The notes: generated by a model from the letters alone, not told the origin. Counted from the stretch's first letter, positions 33,531 through 47,216 are shown. The stretch is 64,000 nt of DNA from Schistosoma mansoni (GCF_000237925.1 NC_031501.1:3910801-3974800), one strand, 5' to 3'. Translations and numbers: made by a program.

Positions 33531-34334
33531 TACAGTGTTAAGATTAGAAAATTCGTATTTCGATTGGCGGATAACTCACATGATAAAAGCTGGACATAAA
33601 ATCAATAACGAATTAGCATACGTCCCTACATTTTTTATAAAGTCATAACAGAAGTATTGCAGTATGATTTTTTTATTTTATCAAGTAACTCTTAAATTTT
33701 GTGCTACGTGTAAAAGTTTGTCCTTACCTATTCTCCTTTACTACAGTATCACCTAGACTTCTAAATCGAAAACTATCTGTCTAGCTTTAAATTTTTGACC
33801 TGGTTATGGTCTGAGTGCTTTGATACCTACGTAATCATTCAATGAAGGATCAAACAGAGCCAACTTTGTTTGATTTCGGTGGTCAGACGAAAACTAGTTT
33901 TCAATGAAATGTGTTCATAGACCGGTTAGTAAGCGCAACACCGCTGATTATTAAAATACAACACAATGTCAACAGAGTATACCCTTGCTAACAAACGAAT
34001 ACCTTTAATCGAAGACGTAGATAACTTTAATCCATTAAGTTAAATCTGAAAGTAACTTGAAATTAGGGAATGTAACTTAAAGTTTTATGTTACCTAACAG
34101 CATTATTTTCATTCATCAACTAATGACTTAATAAAGTTTGTAACGTTAAGAATTAAAGTCATATAAAGCGATAGATTTTATAACTTTAGAAGAGGGAACT
34201 AATTTAAAAAAGCCTTTCAAAGATGAAATACTTTATTTGCTTCGACAACATCCAAATAGTTTGTGATTTTGAAAAGATGGATTGAGGATACCAGCGGAAT
34301 AAAGGACGAGCACTTTGTCTGTTTTTAAATAGTC

Positions 34335-34450
34335 CCACTGTGAGGTTCAACAATGGGATGGAGATATATACACCTGATGAGTCTCAAATAAGATGAAAGG
34401 CGTGTCCTGAATTCCACTGCTGGCCCCAATTCATCTGTTACTAAGGTCTC
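34335..34450 (+). repeat. Family C SINE fragment with hammerhead core
   Basis: CTGATGA at 34374-34380, GAAA at 34395-34398 and GCGTGTC ending at 34406, followed by CTGAATTCCACTGCTGGC. Stem I cannot form and the base after GAAA is changed, so this is probably inactive. Confidence 0.5.
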
Positions 34451-34454
34451 GTGA

Positions 34455-37225
34455 CATACTGGGTTGAAAACCAATGAAAGTCAATGGGCACATGATAACT
34501 TTTTCATTCTCTTTAAGGATCTATCAGCACTGTGACCCATCAGGAGTTAGCTGACGATAAAAATTGCTTTCTATTTAAACAACAGAATTAAACGTTTGAG
34601 GAGTTTACTTATGTGATAGAGTTTTTTGTGTTATTTCAGAAGTCAATAGAAGGTAATTTTCTCTAAAATAGTGATATTGACCTAAATACTAGGAAATGCA
34701 AAGTTGTTAACTGTAATGAATATATGTGTGTAAGTGATAGAGCTATGATGAGTAGAAGTATTTGAATTAATGAGCCAACTAAGAATGCCCAGAGTAGTGC
34801 TATCTCAGGCAGGTAGAACTAGAGGAGCATAAATGAACGTATTATGTATGGAAATCATAATTAGCGGGCGATCAATTACAAAGAAATCTTTAATTCGTGC
34901 AAATACCGCAACAGCGTTAGCTGCAATAATAGCGTTTTAAAATGTAGTTCCAAGTCAATTATTTCTCAGACTTATAGTTAGCGTGACAGTGTCCTAAACA
35001 ACAGATTTTATTCCCGAAATATAAAACCAAACGAGGTCAATATAATAGAAAAATGCCTCCCATATCAGATTGCGGTTCATATCTAGCTGCTTAATACCTT
35101 GACGGAGTTGCTTTAAATTTAAGATGGCTGAAGTATTCAATACCAAGATCAAACTTCCTGCTAGTCATCAAGATGGTTGTCCCCAATCCTTTCGGCAACA
35201 TGAAATATTTAGGTAGTGAAGACATCCTTTACAGATGACTATAAAATGATATAAACAATACGTCTACAACTCCCCAACAGTTCAGAGTGTGAAGCGTTTA
35301 CTACAAGTAACAGGACCGAATCACTCAACAAAGTAGATATTTACGAAATCTAATTGGTGAAACTCAGATAGTCGGCATTGAATTGTACAGTAAAATAATG
35401 ACTACCTTTAAACGACTGAATGCAACTACACATCAGTTGTCAAACAACATAAACACATGTAAAATGTGAAAAGCCATTTCAACAGCCTTTAGATTAAAAG
35501 TAAATATAGAACTAACAAGCAAGAAATAAAGATATAAGATCGATGAAATAACGCAAAAACAAATGCTCACCTGAAACACCATTATACTGATAGAAGCTTC
35601 TGACTGCAATAAAATGAAGGCTTTTATTGATTTTAATGGCATCAAAAACTGGGTCCCACTCTTGAGTCCTTTAGAGAGTTGAGAATAAACAAACTTTGTC
35701 TCACTTTATTCTATCTGCACTTATGTCAAGAACGCCGTTATCAACGTGACTTGTGATTGCAGAAATAGGGGAGAAATTTCTCAGCGCACATAGATTTTCA
35801 TAATATTTCCTGAAATCATAAGCTCCAGCTTGACGTTCCTTTACAGTTGGTATCATTAACGTGGGCCGCAAACTTGTGTAATTCTAGAGCGTTTTTCAAC
35901 TTTAGTTGCTGATATATTTATTTTTTTGTTTAAGAATGCGTCTTGTAAGGGTGTAAGTATTTGCGATAACCTATGGGATCAAAAGAACATGATGAAACCA
36001 TGAACAACGACTCATTAAACTCACTAGATGAAACCTTTTTCATCAATAGAGACAAAAATCAATATCTGGTAATATGCGAATGTACTATACTAGCAAACCC
36101 AATGATAAAGTGCAAAACTGGGAGATTATAGTTTCAAATGTCGTACAGTTTACCTTTTTCAATTAGTGCACTCAAGGTCGCAAAGTAATTTAGAGAGTAA
36201 AACAAAACCCAGTCCTTACAAAGGTACAAGATAGGTGTTGAGTACGATTCAACCATTTTGAAAACTTTGTATGCTTAAGTCATCAGATCACAATCGTTGC
36301 TTTAAAGCTGGTTAGTAAATTATCATAAACTTTAACCACGTTCCAAATATACCACAAAAATACTACCTGTGGTTGCTATCCTCACATTTAAAGGCACTAG
36401 TAAACATATATGAACGTGGTAGGCACAGGAAACCCTTGTGTCTTGCTACCTCAGATACATGATTAATGTCAGCAATGTATGACAGTGAAATTCGATTTCT
36501 AGGTTTCTTACAATAAAGGGCTGACCGACTCAACCTTAAGGGTGGCGGGGTAACCCAGTACACAAAATAGCACATCAACCATACAAGCTGTGAACAAAGT
36601 AGCACATGACTCAAAGATTTGTGAACTGGCACACTGCCGGCAGAAATGCACAGAGCATGATACCAGAAACTACAATGGCTCAAGCTTTATTCCAGTACAT
36701 TAGAGATCCGAACAGATATTGCCTACAAAACTGCTCACCTGTCTTGAACTCAGTCTTCACACAAAGTGATAATATCTGTCATATGAAGTTACTTCCCATA
36801 TAGAGAGGAGCGATCATGAACTCATTTTATTCAAGTTCACAGCTGATAAGGTCCGTCAAGTAGTTGCATCGGTCAGCTCATACATATGGAAGGCAGACAT
36901 AAAAGCTGTAATGCAAGTGAAATATCACAACCTCTAACAAATCACCTGGCAATCAGATCGCTGAATGTCGGGCAGTTCACCGAGCATAACCAACGAGCAT
37001 CCGTTATTTGAACGCCATGGACTGGCCCATGTAGCAGTGGTGGCACCCTGTCCTCTGTACTTACTTTTATTAATATATTTCTGTAACAACGTCATTCTTA
37101 CTTTATTACTAACCGTTAGGTGTGAGTGAGAAGTTAGCCAGTTGGCCACAGTATTCCCATCTAACTAGAATAAGTCCTCAATCAGAGACATAGATCATAA
37201 AGGTTAAAGTTCCTAGGAGTTATTA
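34455..37225. other. Mostly unassigned stretch
   Basis: Possible upstream remnants of the decayed LINE at 37.2 kb may be present after about 36.3 kb, but I could not read them with confidence. Confidence 0.4.
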
Positions 37226-38436
37226 ACTCTACAGACTCGAATAAAAACTAGCAAAATGACTCTGGTACATCAGTAGGAGAAGTATGGACTCATTTCCATC
37301 AGATAGACACTCAAGTAACTCAACCATTTATACCATGGATAGTTCCAAAGATGAAAAAGCACGGCCAAAACTGGATAACCTATGAAATCTGACTTTTATC
37401 ATAAAAAATTGTTGGAATGTCGCCATCAGCTTTGGCACACCAAATAATCGTATAGACACAATCCGAGCAACTCAGCGACGATATGAAAAGCATTTGGCAA
37501 AATCTGTAGTCAAATAGCCGAGAAAACTGTTCTGGTACATAAATTACTAAAGAGAACACACAATTAAATTGAAAACTTACTACAAATAGAATACATCTCA
37601 AATGACAGAGGAAGAACAGGTCAAGGTAGAGGTCATGGTAGAATTTTTCGAGGCAGTTTTCACTCGAAAGCCTCTTCTAGATGAATGTTTAGATCCAAGT
37701 ACAAAGTCACAAAATCGGCTGCTCACTGATCAAAACGACATTTTATAGGCCCTCAGCACATTAGACACGTAAGAATCAGTGTGAACAGATGAGTTACACC
37801 CTGAAATCGTGTGACAAATTGCACACTACAGTGTTGTTCTGCCAAATACAATGTTCAATATCACAGTCTAGGTTAGGTACCTATGAACTGGAGGGGTAGC
37901 TCATAGGACAGGATTAAGACGATTTTCATAAAATTACAAACTTATCAGCCCCACTGATGTCGTAGTTAAAATACGGAGCAGAAAAATCAAAAAGTCACGA
38001 GTGACAGTCGTGAAAACAAATAACTTATCAAGCAGAGAACAAAATGGTTTCAGAAAAATGTTAACTTGTACAACAAACCTCCATATATCAAAACAGAAAT
38101 GGAAGGGGTGGAAAATCAGTGTTTACTACCTGCATAGATTATGGCAATGCACTTCAAAAGGTGCCGGATAATAGATTCCTCCTGAAGATGGAAAATCTGG
38201 CAACAACCCGACTTCTGGAGTGGTTCAATAATTTCATTGTAGGTAGAGGGCAGAAAGTAAGAGTAAATTTCAATTGCTCCTAATGGATAGTAGTGATATG
38301 TAGAATACCACAAGGCTCTGTTCTAGGTCCTTTACGTTTTTACTGTGTGTAAATGAATTTCCAGGCATAGTTGAGTCCCAAATGCTACTTTACGTAGATG
38401 ACGTAAACATTTAATGTGCAATAAGGGTAGGTACAG

Positions 38437-39262
38437 GTGCATGTACATTTCAGGTGGACTTATATGTTCCCGTTAGCTGGTCTAGTATTCATGAATCTCA
38501 TTTACCTGCCTGCAGGCTCTTGGGGAGTGACATATGCAGTCCACAAGTATTCCCCATCGAACTCTATACTGGGCAATCCTTTGCAATTTCTACTCGTTCT
38601 TTTAATGTCTGCTTCCAATTCTCGTTCTAGTGTGTTCTTTGGTCCACTTCCCTTCATGATTCCAAGTTAGCGCGTGCCTGGTGATGTAGTTTGAAGATTT
38701 CTGTAATGTATGTCATACCCACCTAAAAGTAAAAGTTTCCAACACTTCCAGAGCTTTTGAATCGAGTGTGATTGGGTTGGTGTTCTCCGTGTTGTATTGG
38801 AGTATTTTGGTTTTTTCCTTGTTTTTGTGGAGACCTACTGCTGCAGAAGCTGCTACCACACTGATTGTCTTCTATTGCCTTTGTTGGTATATATGATATA
38901 GAAGAACTAGGTCATCGGCGAAGTTTAAATCGTTTAGTCGTATGAAAGCTGTTCATTGTATTCCGTGCTTCCTCCCAGATGTAGAGATCTTCACAATCCA
39001 GTCAACCAATAGAAGAGAGAGAAAGAGAGAGAGAGTAAACAACCTTGTCTGACACCAGTCCTCACTTGGAATGCGTCTACAGCTTTCCTCCATGCACGGA
39101 TTTGCAGCGCAGTTCGTTGTTCGAATTCCGAATAACATTGACGATATTCTTAGGTACACCATAGTGTCGGAAATTTTTCCATAAGGTTCTTCTATTCACA
39201 CTATCTAATGCCTTCTCATAGTCGGTGAGTTTGCTATATACTGACAAGTTCCATTTAAAAGT
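38437..39262 (-). mobile_element. SR2-like RTE fragment inserted in older LINE
   Basis: The minus strand encodes RT words such as FLLLVDWIVKISTSGRKHGIQ-like text, the FADD region (complement of about 38920-38940), and the C-terminal words near 38440-38670. The same DNA recurs at 61894-62345. It is 5'-truncated, broken, and contains a GA-rich microsatellite at about 39014-39034. Confidence 0.7.
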
Positions 39263-39786
39263 TAGCGACTACTGAAGAGTTTATATATCCGTAGCTCTTC
39301 AAGGGTTTCTGCTGGTCCCAATACCAAATAGAGAAGGAGGGCTTCACACGTGGTCAATAACCCCATCTTGTACGAAACAACCTCGGTAAAAAGACGCTAG
39401 TCAGAATAAAAAATTTGAACCATTTAAGCGCTGCCCTCAGAGTTGAAGGATCTTCATACAGAAGAATTACGACGCATCGTGGTGAAAGTCAAGATTCTTC
39501 GAAAGTCACGAGGCCGATACCCCTTCTAATAACCAGAGTACCAGCGGATATAAGTATGTGGAATGTCTGAACAAAGACAAAATACAATCCTAGTGAGGTC
39601 ATAACATGAAAGCTGCGTTCAAACTGCAAGCTCCTGTTTAAAGTTACCAAATATCTTGAAAAAAGTCCAAAGTTAACTTCACACAGTGCGTACTAAGAAA
39701 CTAGATCTATTTTCTCTGTCCTACTGCAGATTAAGGGGTGATATGATTTCGATATATATGATAGAAAGAAGTGATTTCAGACCTGA

Positions 39787-42439
39787 TTTAATAATAATAA
39801 TTTATTCTCAAATAACAGGTTGTTACATGAGGCATGCCGGTTTACAGGCAAGACCAAATTGTTAAAGAAGTTACAATTTTCACTGTTGAAAATTACTCAG
39901 CTGGGTTGATATTTCGTAAGATATGAATGTAAATGGATTTCGTAAGAAACATGCCAATATCACACTTGGCGCACTTTATGGAGGTAGCGTTGCAACATAC
40001 AACTAATGGTCGAGAATAGATACATGCGAAGTTGGGGGCTTTTAGAAGTTTCGAACTTATATCCCTCCAGAACATCGGAAGCTCTAATAACGGTGTAGGA
40101 CGAAGTCACCTGTGCCATATCTGTTTTCGCTGGAGTATCTACAGGAGGCTGAAAAAGGTGTAAGAAAAAGGAAGGACGAAAAGCAGAGCACACAATATTC
40201 ATGGAGGAATAGTTAAGGTATAACCATTTAGTCTATTTGTCTGTTACTGAAGTATTTATTAGGTAAGAACATACTAATGTGTTAAAGAAAAATAAGTGTG
40301 GGCAAGGTATGAGTGGATAAAGAACTGTATAAATGAAGGTAGTTCAGAAGGAAGTATGGAATTGTGTAATTATAAAGTAAAGTGCTGAAAACAGTGTTCC
40401 GATACAAATGGCTGTCTCCCTTTTTTTCGAAGCTGTTTGAACTCTCTGTTTTTGTTTTTAGATTTTATAGGGTATAGAGTGGGCTTCATTTTTAGCCAAT
40501 TGTTTAGTTTGCTTGTATTAGGATTACTCGGTAGGAAGTGGAACCAATTCAGCTTTTTTTTAACATGATTTAAAGTGGTATTTTGCATGAATAATTTCGC
40601 ATCAATACCGTTGGTTCGTGACATCCCACTAGACATAAGGAGCCGTAATTAATATGTTCTGCCCTACAGACACGGGTGGATTGAAGTTATCTCCCCACCA
40701 TCATGTTTGCTGGTCAGTAACGCCACCCTCCCTCCTTTTATGATGTTAGGCTCTCTTACGTTTGTGGTCGGTATGAATATTGCTTTTATCAAGAACCTTA
40801 TTTGGAATACACTGTCTCTACAAGTTCCATGTTACAAGCAAATCAGATGGTAATAGCATTTGTATTATGGGTTAGATATCCATTTAATATATCGTACTAC
40901 TATGAAGATAACTAATGGTAAAGGTTAGAAGAGACAAGTCAGATTATATGTGTTTAAGAGATGGTAAGGGCTAATAACAAATCAGAGGATATGAAAGAGA
41001 ATATTGTAAAATTTTCAGGGTAAGAAAAATAAAACATTGAACAGCTCACAAGAATTTAGGACATATGAGCTTCTTTTGATCGGCCTTAGTTGGTCAGCAT
41101 CCATAAGATTAGTGAGTTATCTGTCTACTTGTAATAAGAAAAATAAAAGGACATGACACTTAGGAAGAATAATTTGGATTGATCCATTAGAGAGATTCGG
41201 AAACTGAAAATGAGGGTTAGGAGCGGAAGGCCATGGTCAATAATCAATAAATAGTGGGGAAGGATAAAGCATGTTTTCTTTAGTTTTGCTATATTCATAC
41301 TAACGACAGTGGAGTTCGTTATATTCTTGTTCCGTCTAGATATTGGGCGGTCCATAATAAAGTGCCTCATTGGTAGGCGGGAGTTTAAGGAATAGTTGGT
41401 GAAGTTCTTTAGAGTTTAGTAACAGGGTTATTAGCCTTTTAAATTTGGTAAAGGTGTCACAGTTACGGATAGGTATTGGCAACCTGTTCCACAATAAACT
41501 ATACCGAACTGTAAAAAACCTACAACGCATTTGTTTTTGGTGTTTTTCGGTAAATAGTGTATATGCATTGTTTCTTAGTCTATAGGCTGGGTCATTGATC
41601 ATAGTTGGGCAGGAGGTTAGGAATGACAGTCCATTTATTGCTTTGTAGAGAAATATCAGATTGTTCCTTAACCTACGGTGCCATAAAGGTTCTAAAGAGA
41701 GGTGCTTACATCTACTTGTGTAATCAAGAGTGGTGTCACTTCCTAGCAGTTGGCGTGTAAAGCGTCTTTGAACATCTTCTACTCTTATTTTGTCAGTGGT
41801 ATTCATATTAGAGAAGATAAAAGAGCAGTATTCTAGGGAAGGTCGTATACATATTTTGTAAAGGGTAAGCTTAGCATCTGTCGTGAAGAAATTTTTTGTT
41901 ATGAAGCCAATTAGACGTCTGGCTTTAGAAATAATAGAGGAGGCGTGTGCTTTAAAGTTTAGGCTTCCTGTGTAATTTATTCCTAGATCGTGAACTGAAT
42001 TAAGTGTCTGGACTTTACTTTTATTTAAGTAAAGTTGGGGTTCATAGGGGTGCTTTCCAAAGTGCATGATCCCGCATTCGTGGAGGTTAAATGGTAATTG
42101 CCACTTTTCGCTCCAGATAGTTAGGTTATTGAGATCATCTTGAATCAGGGGTACACTTTCACTTAGAACCTCAGGCTTATAGCTGTATACTATTTTGAGA
42201 TCATCAGCATATAAGTATGGTTTCCCAGATTTTATGATGTTACATATATCGTTTATATACATGAGAAACAAAAGTGGGCCTAATACACTTCCCTGGATGA
42301 CGCCACTAGTTATTGGTCTAGGTAATGAGAGACAGTCGTTGTACTTTACCATTTGTTTATCCTCTAGTTTTCTTACCAGATCGAAACAACTGAGAGGACA
42401 TAGCACAGCAGCACAGAATTCACGAACAAGGCGATACAT
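39787..42439 (-). mobile_element. CR1-type LINE, 5'-truncated, younger than its host LINE
   Basis: Minus-strand element with a 367-codon open RT region (41336-42439), then a 3' region of about 1.5 kb that ends in a TTATTATTATTAA tail at about 39787-39805. It splits the older plus-strand LINE, which resumes at about 42440. Exact ends are inferred from where plus-strand LINE words stop and resume. Confidence 0.65.
41336..42439 (-). CDS. CR1/Jockey-type reverse transcriptase, C-terminal part
   Basis: An uninterrupted 367-codon frame. Residues about 45-65 carry SGVIQGSVLGPLLFLMYIND (RT motif B region); about 75-85 carry PYLYADDLKIVY (motif C with catalytic YADD). Then the thumb-side words WQLPFNLHECGIMHFG and DLGINYTGSLNFKAHASSII follow, and the C-terminal tail (RRFTRQLLG, LEPLWHRRLRNNLIFLYKAI, LLWNRLPI) is typical of CR1/Jockey-clade LINEs. 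The endonuclease and the first RT blocks are missing. In schistosomes SR1 or Perere would be the nearest named families. The open frame suggests a recent insertion. Called as transposon-borne, not a host gene. Confidence 0.85.
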   Translation of the reverse strand: MYRLVREFCAAVLCPLSCFDLVRKLEDKQMVKYNDCLSLPRPITSGVIQGSVLGPLLFLMYINDICNIIKSGKPYLYADDLKIVYSYKPEVLSESVPLIQDDLNNLTIWSEKWQLPFNLHECGIMHFGKHPYEPQLYLNKSKVQTLNSVHDLGINYTGSLNFKAHASSIISKARRLIGFITKNFFTTDAKLTLYKICIRPSLEYCSFIFSNMNTTDKIRVEDVQRRFTRQLLGSDTTLDYTSRCKHLSLEPLWHRRLRNNLIFLYKAINGLSFLTSCPTMINDPAYRLRNNAYTLFTEKHQKQMRCRFFTVRYSLLWNRLPIPIRNCDTFTKFKRLITLLLNSKELHQLFLKLPPTNEALYYGPPNI

Positions 42440-42564
42440 GTGATATACAGGGGTTCACAATGGGTCATCCGCCCATGAAACCTGTTACCCGGAGAAGTAC
42501 TGAACATCTCTATGATTGAAGGCTAGACATTCATAGAAGCTTACTAGAAAAGGTCGAAAACAGG

Positions 42565-43735
42565 CCTTAGGTCTTCTTTTCTAAACACACAAATTGGAGT
42601 CAAAAATCAAATCTAGATCTGTATGTGGAAAAATGGTATACCAGGCATATAAAATATTCTATATCCTAGTGTTTTTGCTATCGCAGTAGTCAAACGTTTA
42701 GTTGATAAAGTCCAGTCTGTGGTGCGATATCTTGGGTATCATCTTTATGCACAATTATCATAATATGAAGGGGGAGAAATGAACAGGTTGGGAAGCAGTT
42801 TAACTACTTAGCAAATAAGTGGATTTACGTGTATGAAATTAACTAATGGTCCACTGTGATGATAAACAGCGTCATTTTCGAAAAATTGTCTAGGAGCACT
42901 GCGTTATAAACTAGAGCTTTCTCTTGGATATATTAGGAGACAGCATTATCAATCAGTCTTTCAGAATTGAATGAATGGTCAACGGAAATGAATCACGGAG
43001 GCATTCAGTTTCCAGTTATTGTGAAGTAGTTTAGTGTTCATCGCTTCTGCCTTTTGATTTCACTGGGTGGGCACGATTAAATTATAGAAGGTGTCGCTGG
43101 TTTAAGTGTTGTCAAATTACAATAATTGTGGCATCTTCACCGTTAAGTGTGACGACACAAGTTCCCTAAGTACTTTTATCAGCCCTTGACTCCAACCAAA
43201 TATCATGTAATGATGTCTGCTACCGACGGCATGGTAGGAGAGGAAAAACACCACCGAGGACTAAAGTCAGGAGTAAAAGTGGGCTGTCGAAGGAGTCCGT
43301 CAAGAAATATATACTGATTCCAGGATGCACGTCTATTTCAAAAAATTCGGTGAGATAGGAGATGCAGCAAACTGTCATAACCTATCGCCTACTGACACGC
43401 ATAGACCAGTTCAGGAGACCAATACACCACAAGGACAATGAGACTAATACTCTAGGCTTGACTAACTAAATGCAAACTAAGGGAAGGAACGCAAGTCCTA
43501 TGGCCACTTATCCATGGTCTTTATTATAACTCAGGTAGATTTAGATTAGATATAACCATACCAAGCTGTATTACATTACAAAAAAAATTTAACAATCATA
43601 CACGGTCAGGCTAAAAAGTGGCTGAGTGTAGAGGAGACCGTAAATAATAGATTGGTAATAAACCAAGAATAGTAAATCGTACCATGATGGTTAATGAAGC
43701 AATAGAAAGATTATGATAAAGGAAATATATAAAAA
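42565..43735. other. Unassigned stretch up to a gap
   Basis: No feature can be supported. It ends at the 43736-43935 N run. Confidence 0.5.
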
Positions 43736-44192
43736 NNNNNNNNNNNNNNNNNNNNNNNNNNNNNNNNNNNNNNNNNNNNNNNNNNNNNNNNNNNNNNNNN
43801 NNNNNNNNNNNNNNNNNNNNNNNNNNNNNNNNNNNNNNNNNNNNNNNNNNNNNNNNNNNNNNNNNNNNNNNNNNNNNNNNNNNNNNNNNNNNNNNNNNNN
43901 NNNNNNNNNNNNNNNNNNNNNNNNNNNNNNNNNNNCACATGAAATTCTTAGTACCACGATGAGTCTACGAGATCCAATTGATTGAAAGTGGAATAACCCG
44001 AGGATGCAAGAATACAGGGATATTTATCTTGTTAACCCGTAGTTACGGTCTCAGGATTGCCAAAATCTTATTGTCGATCCAAGTAAATACTAAAGAGGTG
44101 ACATCAAGTGTAAAAATTGTTCAATGACACATCAACCGTGTTCATGCTATTACTACAAGATATGTAATTAAAATATCAACAAAGGGACTTAC

Positions 44193-44333
44193 TGACTCAA
44201 AATGGGTCGCCTCTTTTTGGCACATTCTAACTAGACGTTGTTTCCCTGGGACATTGGGAATAGTTTTATTGATATGATCAACCAATTCTTTCAGTTCAAG
44301 GATAACCGATGCACTGCTTTTCTTTGTCATCAT
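44193..44333 (-). CDS. Exon-like frame of unknown origin, left arm
   Basis: Mirror copy of 52392-52532. Confidence 0.35.
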
Positions 44334-44667
44334 ACTTTACTAACTATGCGAAACGTTTGCGATGCTTATCAATGGAATGGTTTAAAAGTAACAAGTTTCA
44401 TTTATGAAGAAAAGGTATAGCCTGTATATAAGGTAGAGAAATCTTATCAATGTATAAATCATACTCTAATACATAAAATAAAACGATATAAATTGCTGTG
44501 GTCAGAAAAGTTTAAAACCAATAAAAGATAAGATTTTCAAACTACTTCCGTTACTAAATAGAAAAATCGCAAGTTTTTTTATACAGAAAATATGATGAAA
44601 CGACACTGGTATTTTACCAAGCAGGATTTCCACTCAGTAATGAGAACAATTTCAGAAATTACTTTAG

Positions 44668-44730
44668 TTACTTATTTATTGGAACACGTAAATATTGGTA
44701 CAGGGGGGCACCAGATATATGTGCGCCACA
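44668..44730 (-). repeat. RTE-type 3' tail in left arm
   Basis: Mirror copy of 51995-52057. Confidence 0.8.
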
Positions 44731-45359
44731 GAACATAAATATTTAGGTACATGTGTGCCGAAAGAATGTATGTACGATATGGAGTGATAATGTTGTGAGG
44801 AAACATAAAAGTTCGAGCAATGAATGAACCAAAACTGATGTTCAAAAAATAGTACAGTCCAGTTTCGAAAATCATGCAATTAGGATATGTATCTCTTGGC
44901 TGAGAAAATTAATTTATTAACCAAGTCCAAAAGCAACCCATGGATTGCTATGGATATTTATTTTGACCTATCCCTCAAAATGACTAAAATTATCAGGCTA
45001 CATGAATTTTAGGAACTCAACAAAGAATTTATGATGAGGGAATATATTAAAGATAACGAAGGTCGTCATATTAAGACGTCATGTTATAAACAGGCCGACT
45101 GTGGTTTTTTAACACAGCCCCAGTGCTAAATTATAATATGAGGCATGAAATTCATAGACGGAAGATAGACATGAAGACAGAAATTTCCCAAACAACCAAT
45201 AAAGGGGAAATAAAGCGGAAAATGCATTGGAAAATAAGTCGTAAGTAAAGGGGATATGCGCCAAAATCTCTGCTTTTTCGCCTGTCCGGGGGAAATAAAG
45301 CGGAATTTCCCCTTTCTGTCACTCTGTTTTTCAAATGTCGCTAAATTGCAGATTTTCAC

Positions 45360-45530
45360 CCCAAATATCCAACGATTCGCCGACTTTTCCCCTATATATC
45401 CGACGATTCGTCGACTTTTACCCTAAATATCCAACGACTCGCCGATTTTTACCCTATATATCCGACGATTCGTCGACTTTTACCCTAAATATCCAACGAC
45501 TCGCCGATTTTTACCCTAAATATCCGCTAC
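45360..45530 (-). repeat. 31-bp repeat array, left arm
   Basis: Mirror copy of 51195-51365. The frame across it (45335-45622) yields a repetitive peptide but is a by-product of the array. Confidence 0.85.
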
Positions 45531-45942
45531 ATTGTCTACTTTTCTACTACATACACACCGATGTATTTACCCCAACCGCCTCCTGTGTTCGCCTTCATTC
45601 CCACAACACAGCACATGAATAATGTAAAGTGCGTAAAATATGGTATAATTTCCAAATTTTTATTGAAGACAAAAGGCTTATTAATGTACAACGTTATGAG
45701 CAGTTGGCAGATGGTAGAGCATCAATGCTCCTTATGTAATTGTAATTGTCACGGACCACGCATTTCACGTATTCATTCTTTCCACCAGGCCTGTTGGATT
45801 ATGGAGACTCAAATAATTCTTGTGAATTCTAAAATGTAATGAAGAAAAACGTCACTACATCTAGGAAACTTGTTTTGCACAACAAGGTACTTGAAGCTGA
45901 ACTTACGGAAGACTCTACCTATAGATAAGGCAAAAACAATAA

Positions 45943-47179
45943 TCACTTTAAAGTCGTACATACGTGTTCTTTCTTCCGTCGATGACGCTTCTGTACTTTG
46001 TCTCTCATGTCGTGAAAATAACTTTGCGTAGCCATGTCACATAGTTTCGCAAGGTCTTTCTCGTTGACAGATGACGACAGGAATCGATTAGTCAGTGCAC
46101 CTGAAGTTTAAAAACCTTATTTATCTTACTTCGTACGCAGCCATAAAACCGGCACTTCTGAATCGCTCGTTTTGATGAAGTACCAAGTAACGTGAAATTA
46201 ATGGCGACTTCAGGTTTCATGATGTAGGACAGAAGATATCGCATGGAGGTTTTTGGATCATCATCCATTAAACGCGTCAACATGGCCATCTGTAATAGGA
46301 ATGAAGGATAAAAATCATGTTTTGTGCTTACAAATCTGTCCCTCACATCTTTTTGCTCTAGGCAAGCGTCCAAAGTTCCCAGTTCCTCTTCAGATGACAA
46401 AGGGAACTGTTGGCTGGATAGTCCACAGTCAAATTGACGCGGATCTTCGCGGTCAGTGAACCTTGAGAGCATCAGCTTCATATTTGTATTAAGTTCACTC
46501 AAGCTTGCCAACATTTTAAGCTGCAAAGTATGCATCCTTTCAAATCGGAAAAATAGAACTAGATCGTAGGGATGACTTACTCAACCATTAGATTTTTATC
46601 CTCGGACGTGGAGGGCGAGGTGTCTAATTGTGTCGAACTGCTTAATAGACATGTCCAAATTAAAGATATTTACTTCGCAATCGGAGAGACAACCTTCTAA
46701 AACATCCGAAGTTTTGGATATTGGACGCGGCTATTCCCAGCCTGCATCTCTGCGACATCCATGTCCACGGAATTGTAAAGAAAACCTTCTTTACGTTTCA
46801 ATGCACTTCTACGAAATTTAAGTAAGATTATTGAACTGACCTCTTTTGCTTTTCTGTTTAACGGCAACGTATTGTCGTCCGGCGAAGAGCTCTGATTAGT
46901 AGCATAGCACATTTGGAACGCTGCCAACAATTCACTGGCAGATTTGAGACTTTCTATAAGAAGCGATCGTTTGCATGTTTGTAACTAACCGCATTTGTGG
47001 ACAATACTGCACTTGAACATAGACCAATTTTCTTCAGGTAGGTCATTGTTTTGCAGATGAAGATCAATGTTCTCACTTGGATACAGACAAAGTTTTTCTC
47101 CAATAACCCAACGTCCGGCTGCAATCACCAACTTACTTTTGCTTGGTGCCTTAAGGATTACGTACTTATTGTTGGGAGA
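45943..47179 (-). CDS. Second copy of DUF4806 companion gene, left arm
   Basis: Mirror image of 49546-50782 with the same exons, the same 36-nt and 29-nt introns and no base difference that I noticed. With no transposase of its own on this side, its 5' neighbour is only the C-terminal fragment. If the palindrome is an assembly artefact, this gene does not exist as a separate copy. Confidence 0.65.
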
Positions 47180-47216
47180 CTAAATATTACATAACAGGAA
47201 ATTAGAGGAAATACAA

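Larger units (their letters stand above)
37230..42560 (+). mobile_element. Decayed CR1/Jockey-type LINE, twice interrupted
   Basis: Recognisable plus-strand pieces in order: RRYEKHLAKSVVK and EEEQVKVEVMVEFFEAVFT (37450-37680); TDELHPEIV (about 37790); REQNGFRK (about 38040); DYGNALQKVPDNRFL (38130-38180); IPQGSVLGPLRF (about 38310); and LLYVDDVNI (about 38390), the RT catalytic box with V in place of A. After an SR2 insertion come LRGDMISIYMI-type words (39730-39770), and after a second insertion GSQWVIRP...LLPGEVLN (42450-42510), like the LINE C-terminal end. Many stops and frameshifts make it a dead, old copy. Confidence 0.65.

Noticed and set aside
41336-42439. Host gene with a long open frame
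   Set aside because: RT motifs (GVIQGSVLGPLLF, YADD) show it is a LINE coding region.
45360-45530. CRISPR-like array
   Set aside because: Adjacent 31-bp units have no unique spacers and the genome is eukaryotic; it is a transposon repeat array.
45335-45622. 95-codon frame with peptide repeats, and its partner at 51103-51390
   Set aside because: The repeats come from the 31-bp DNA array; no start context, splice sites or conserved domain.
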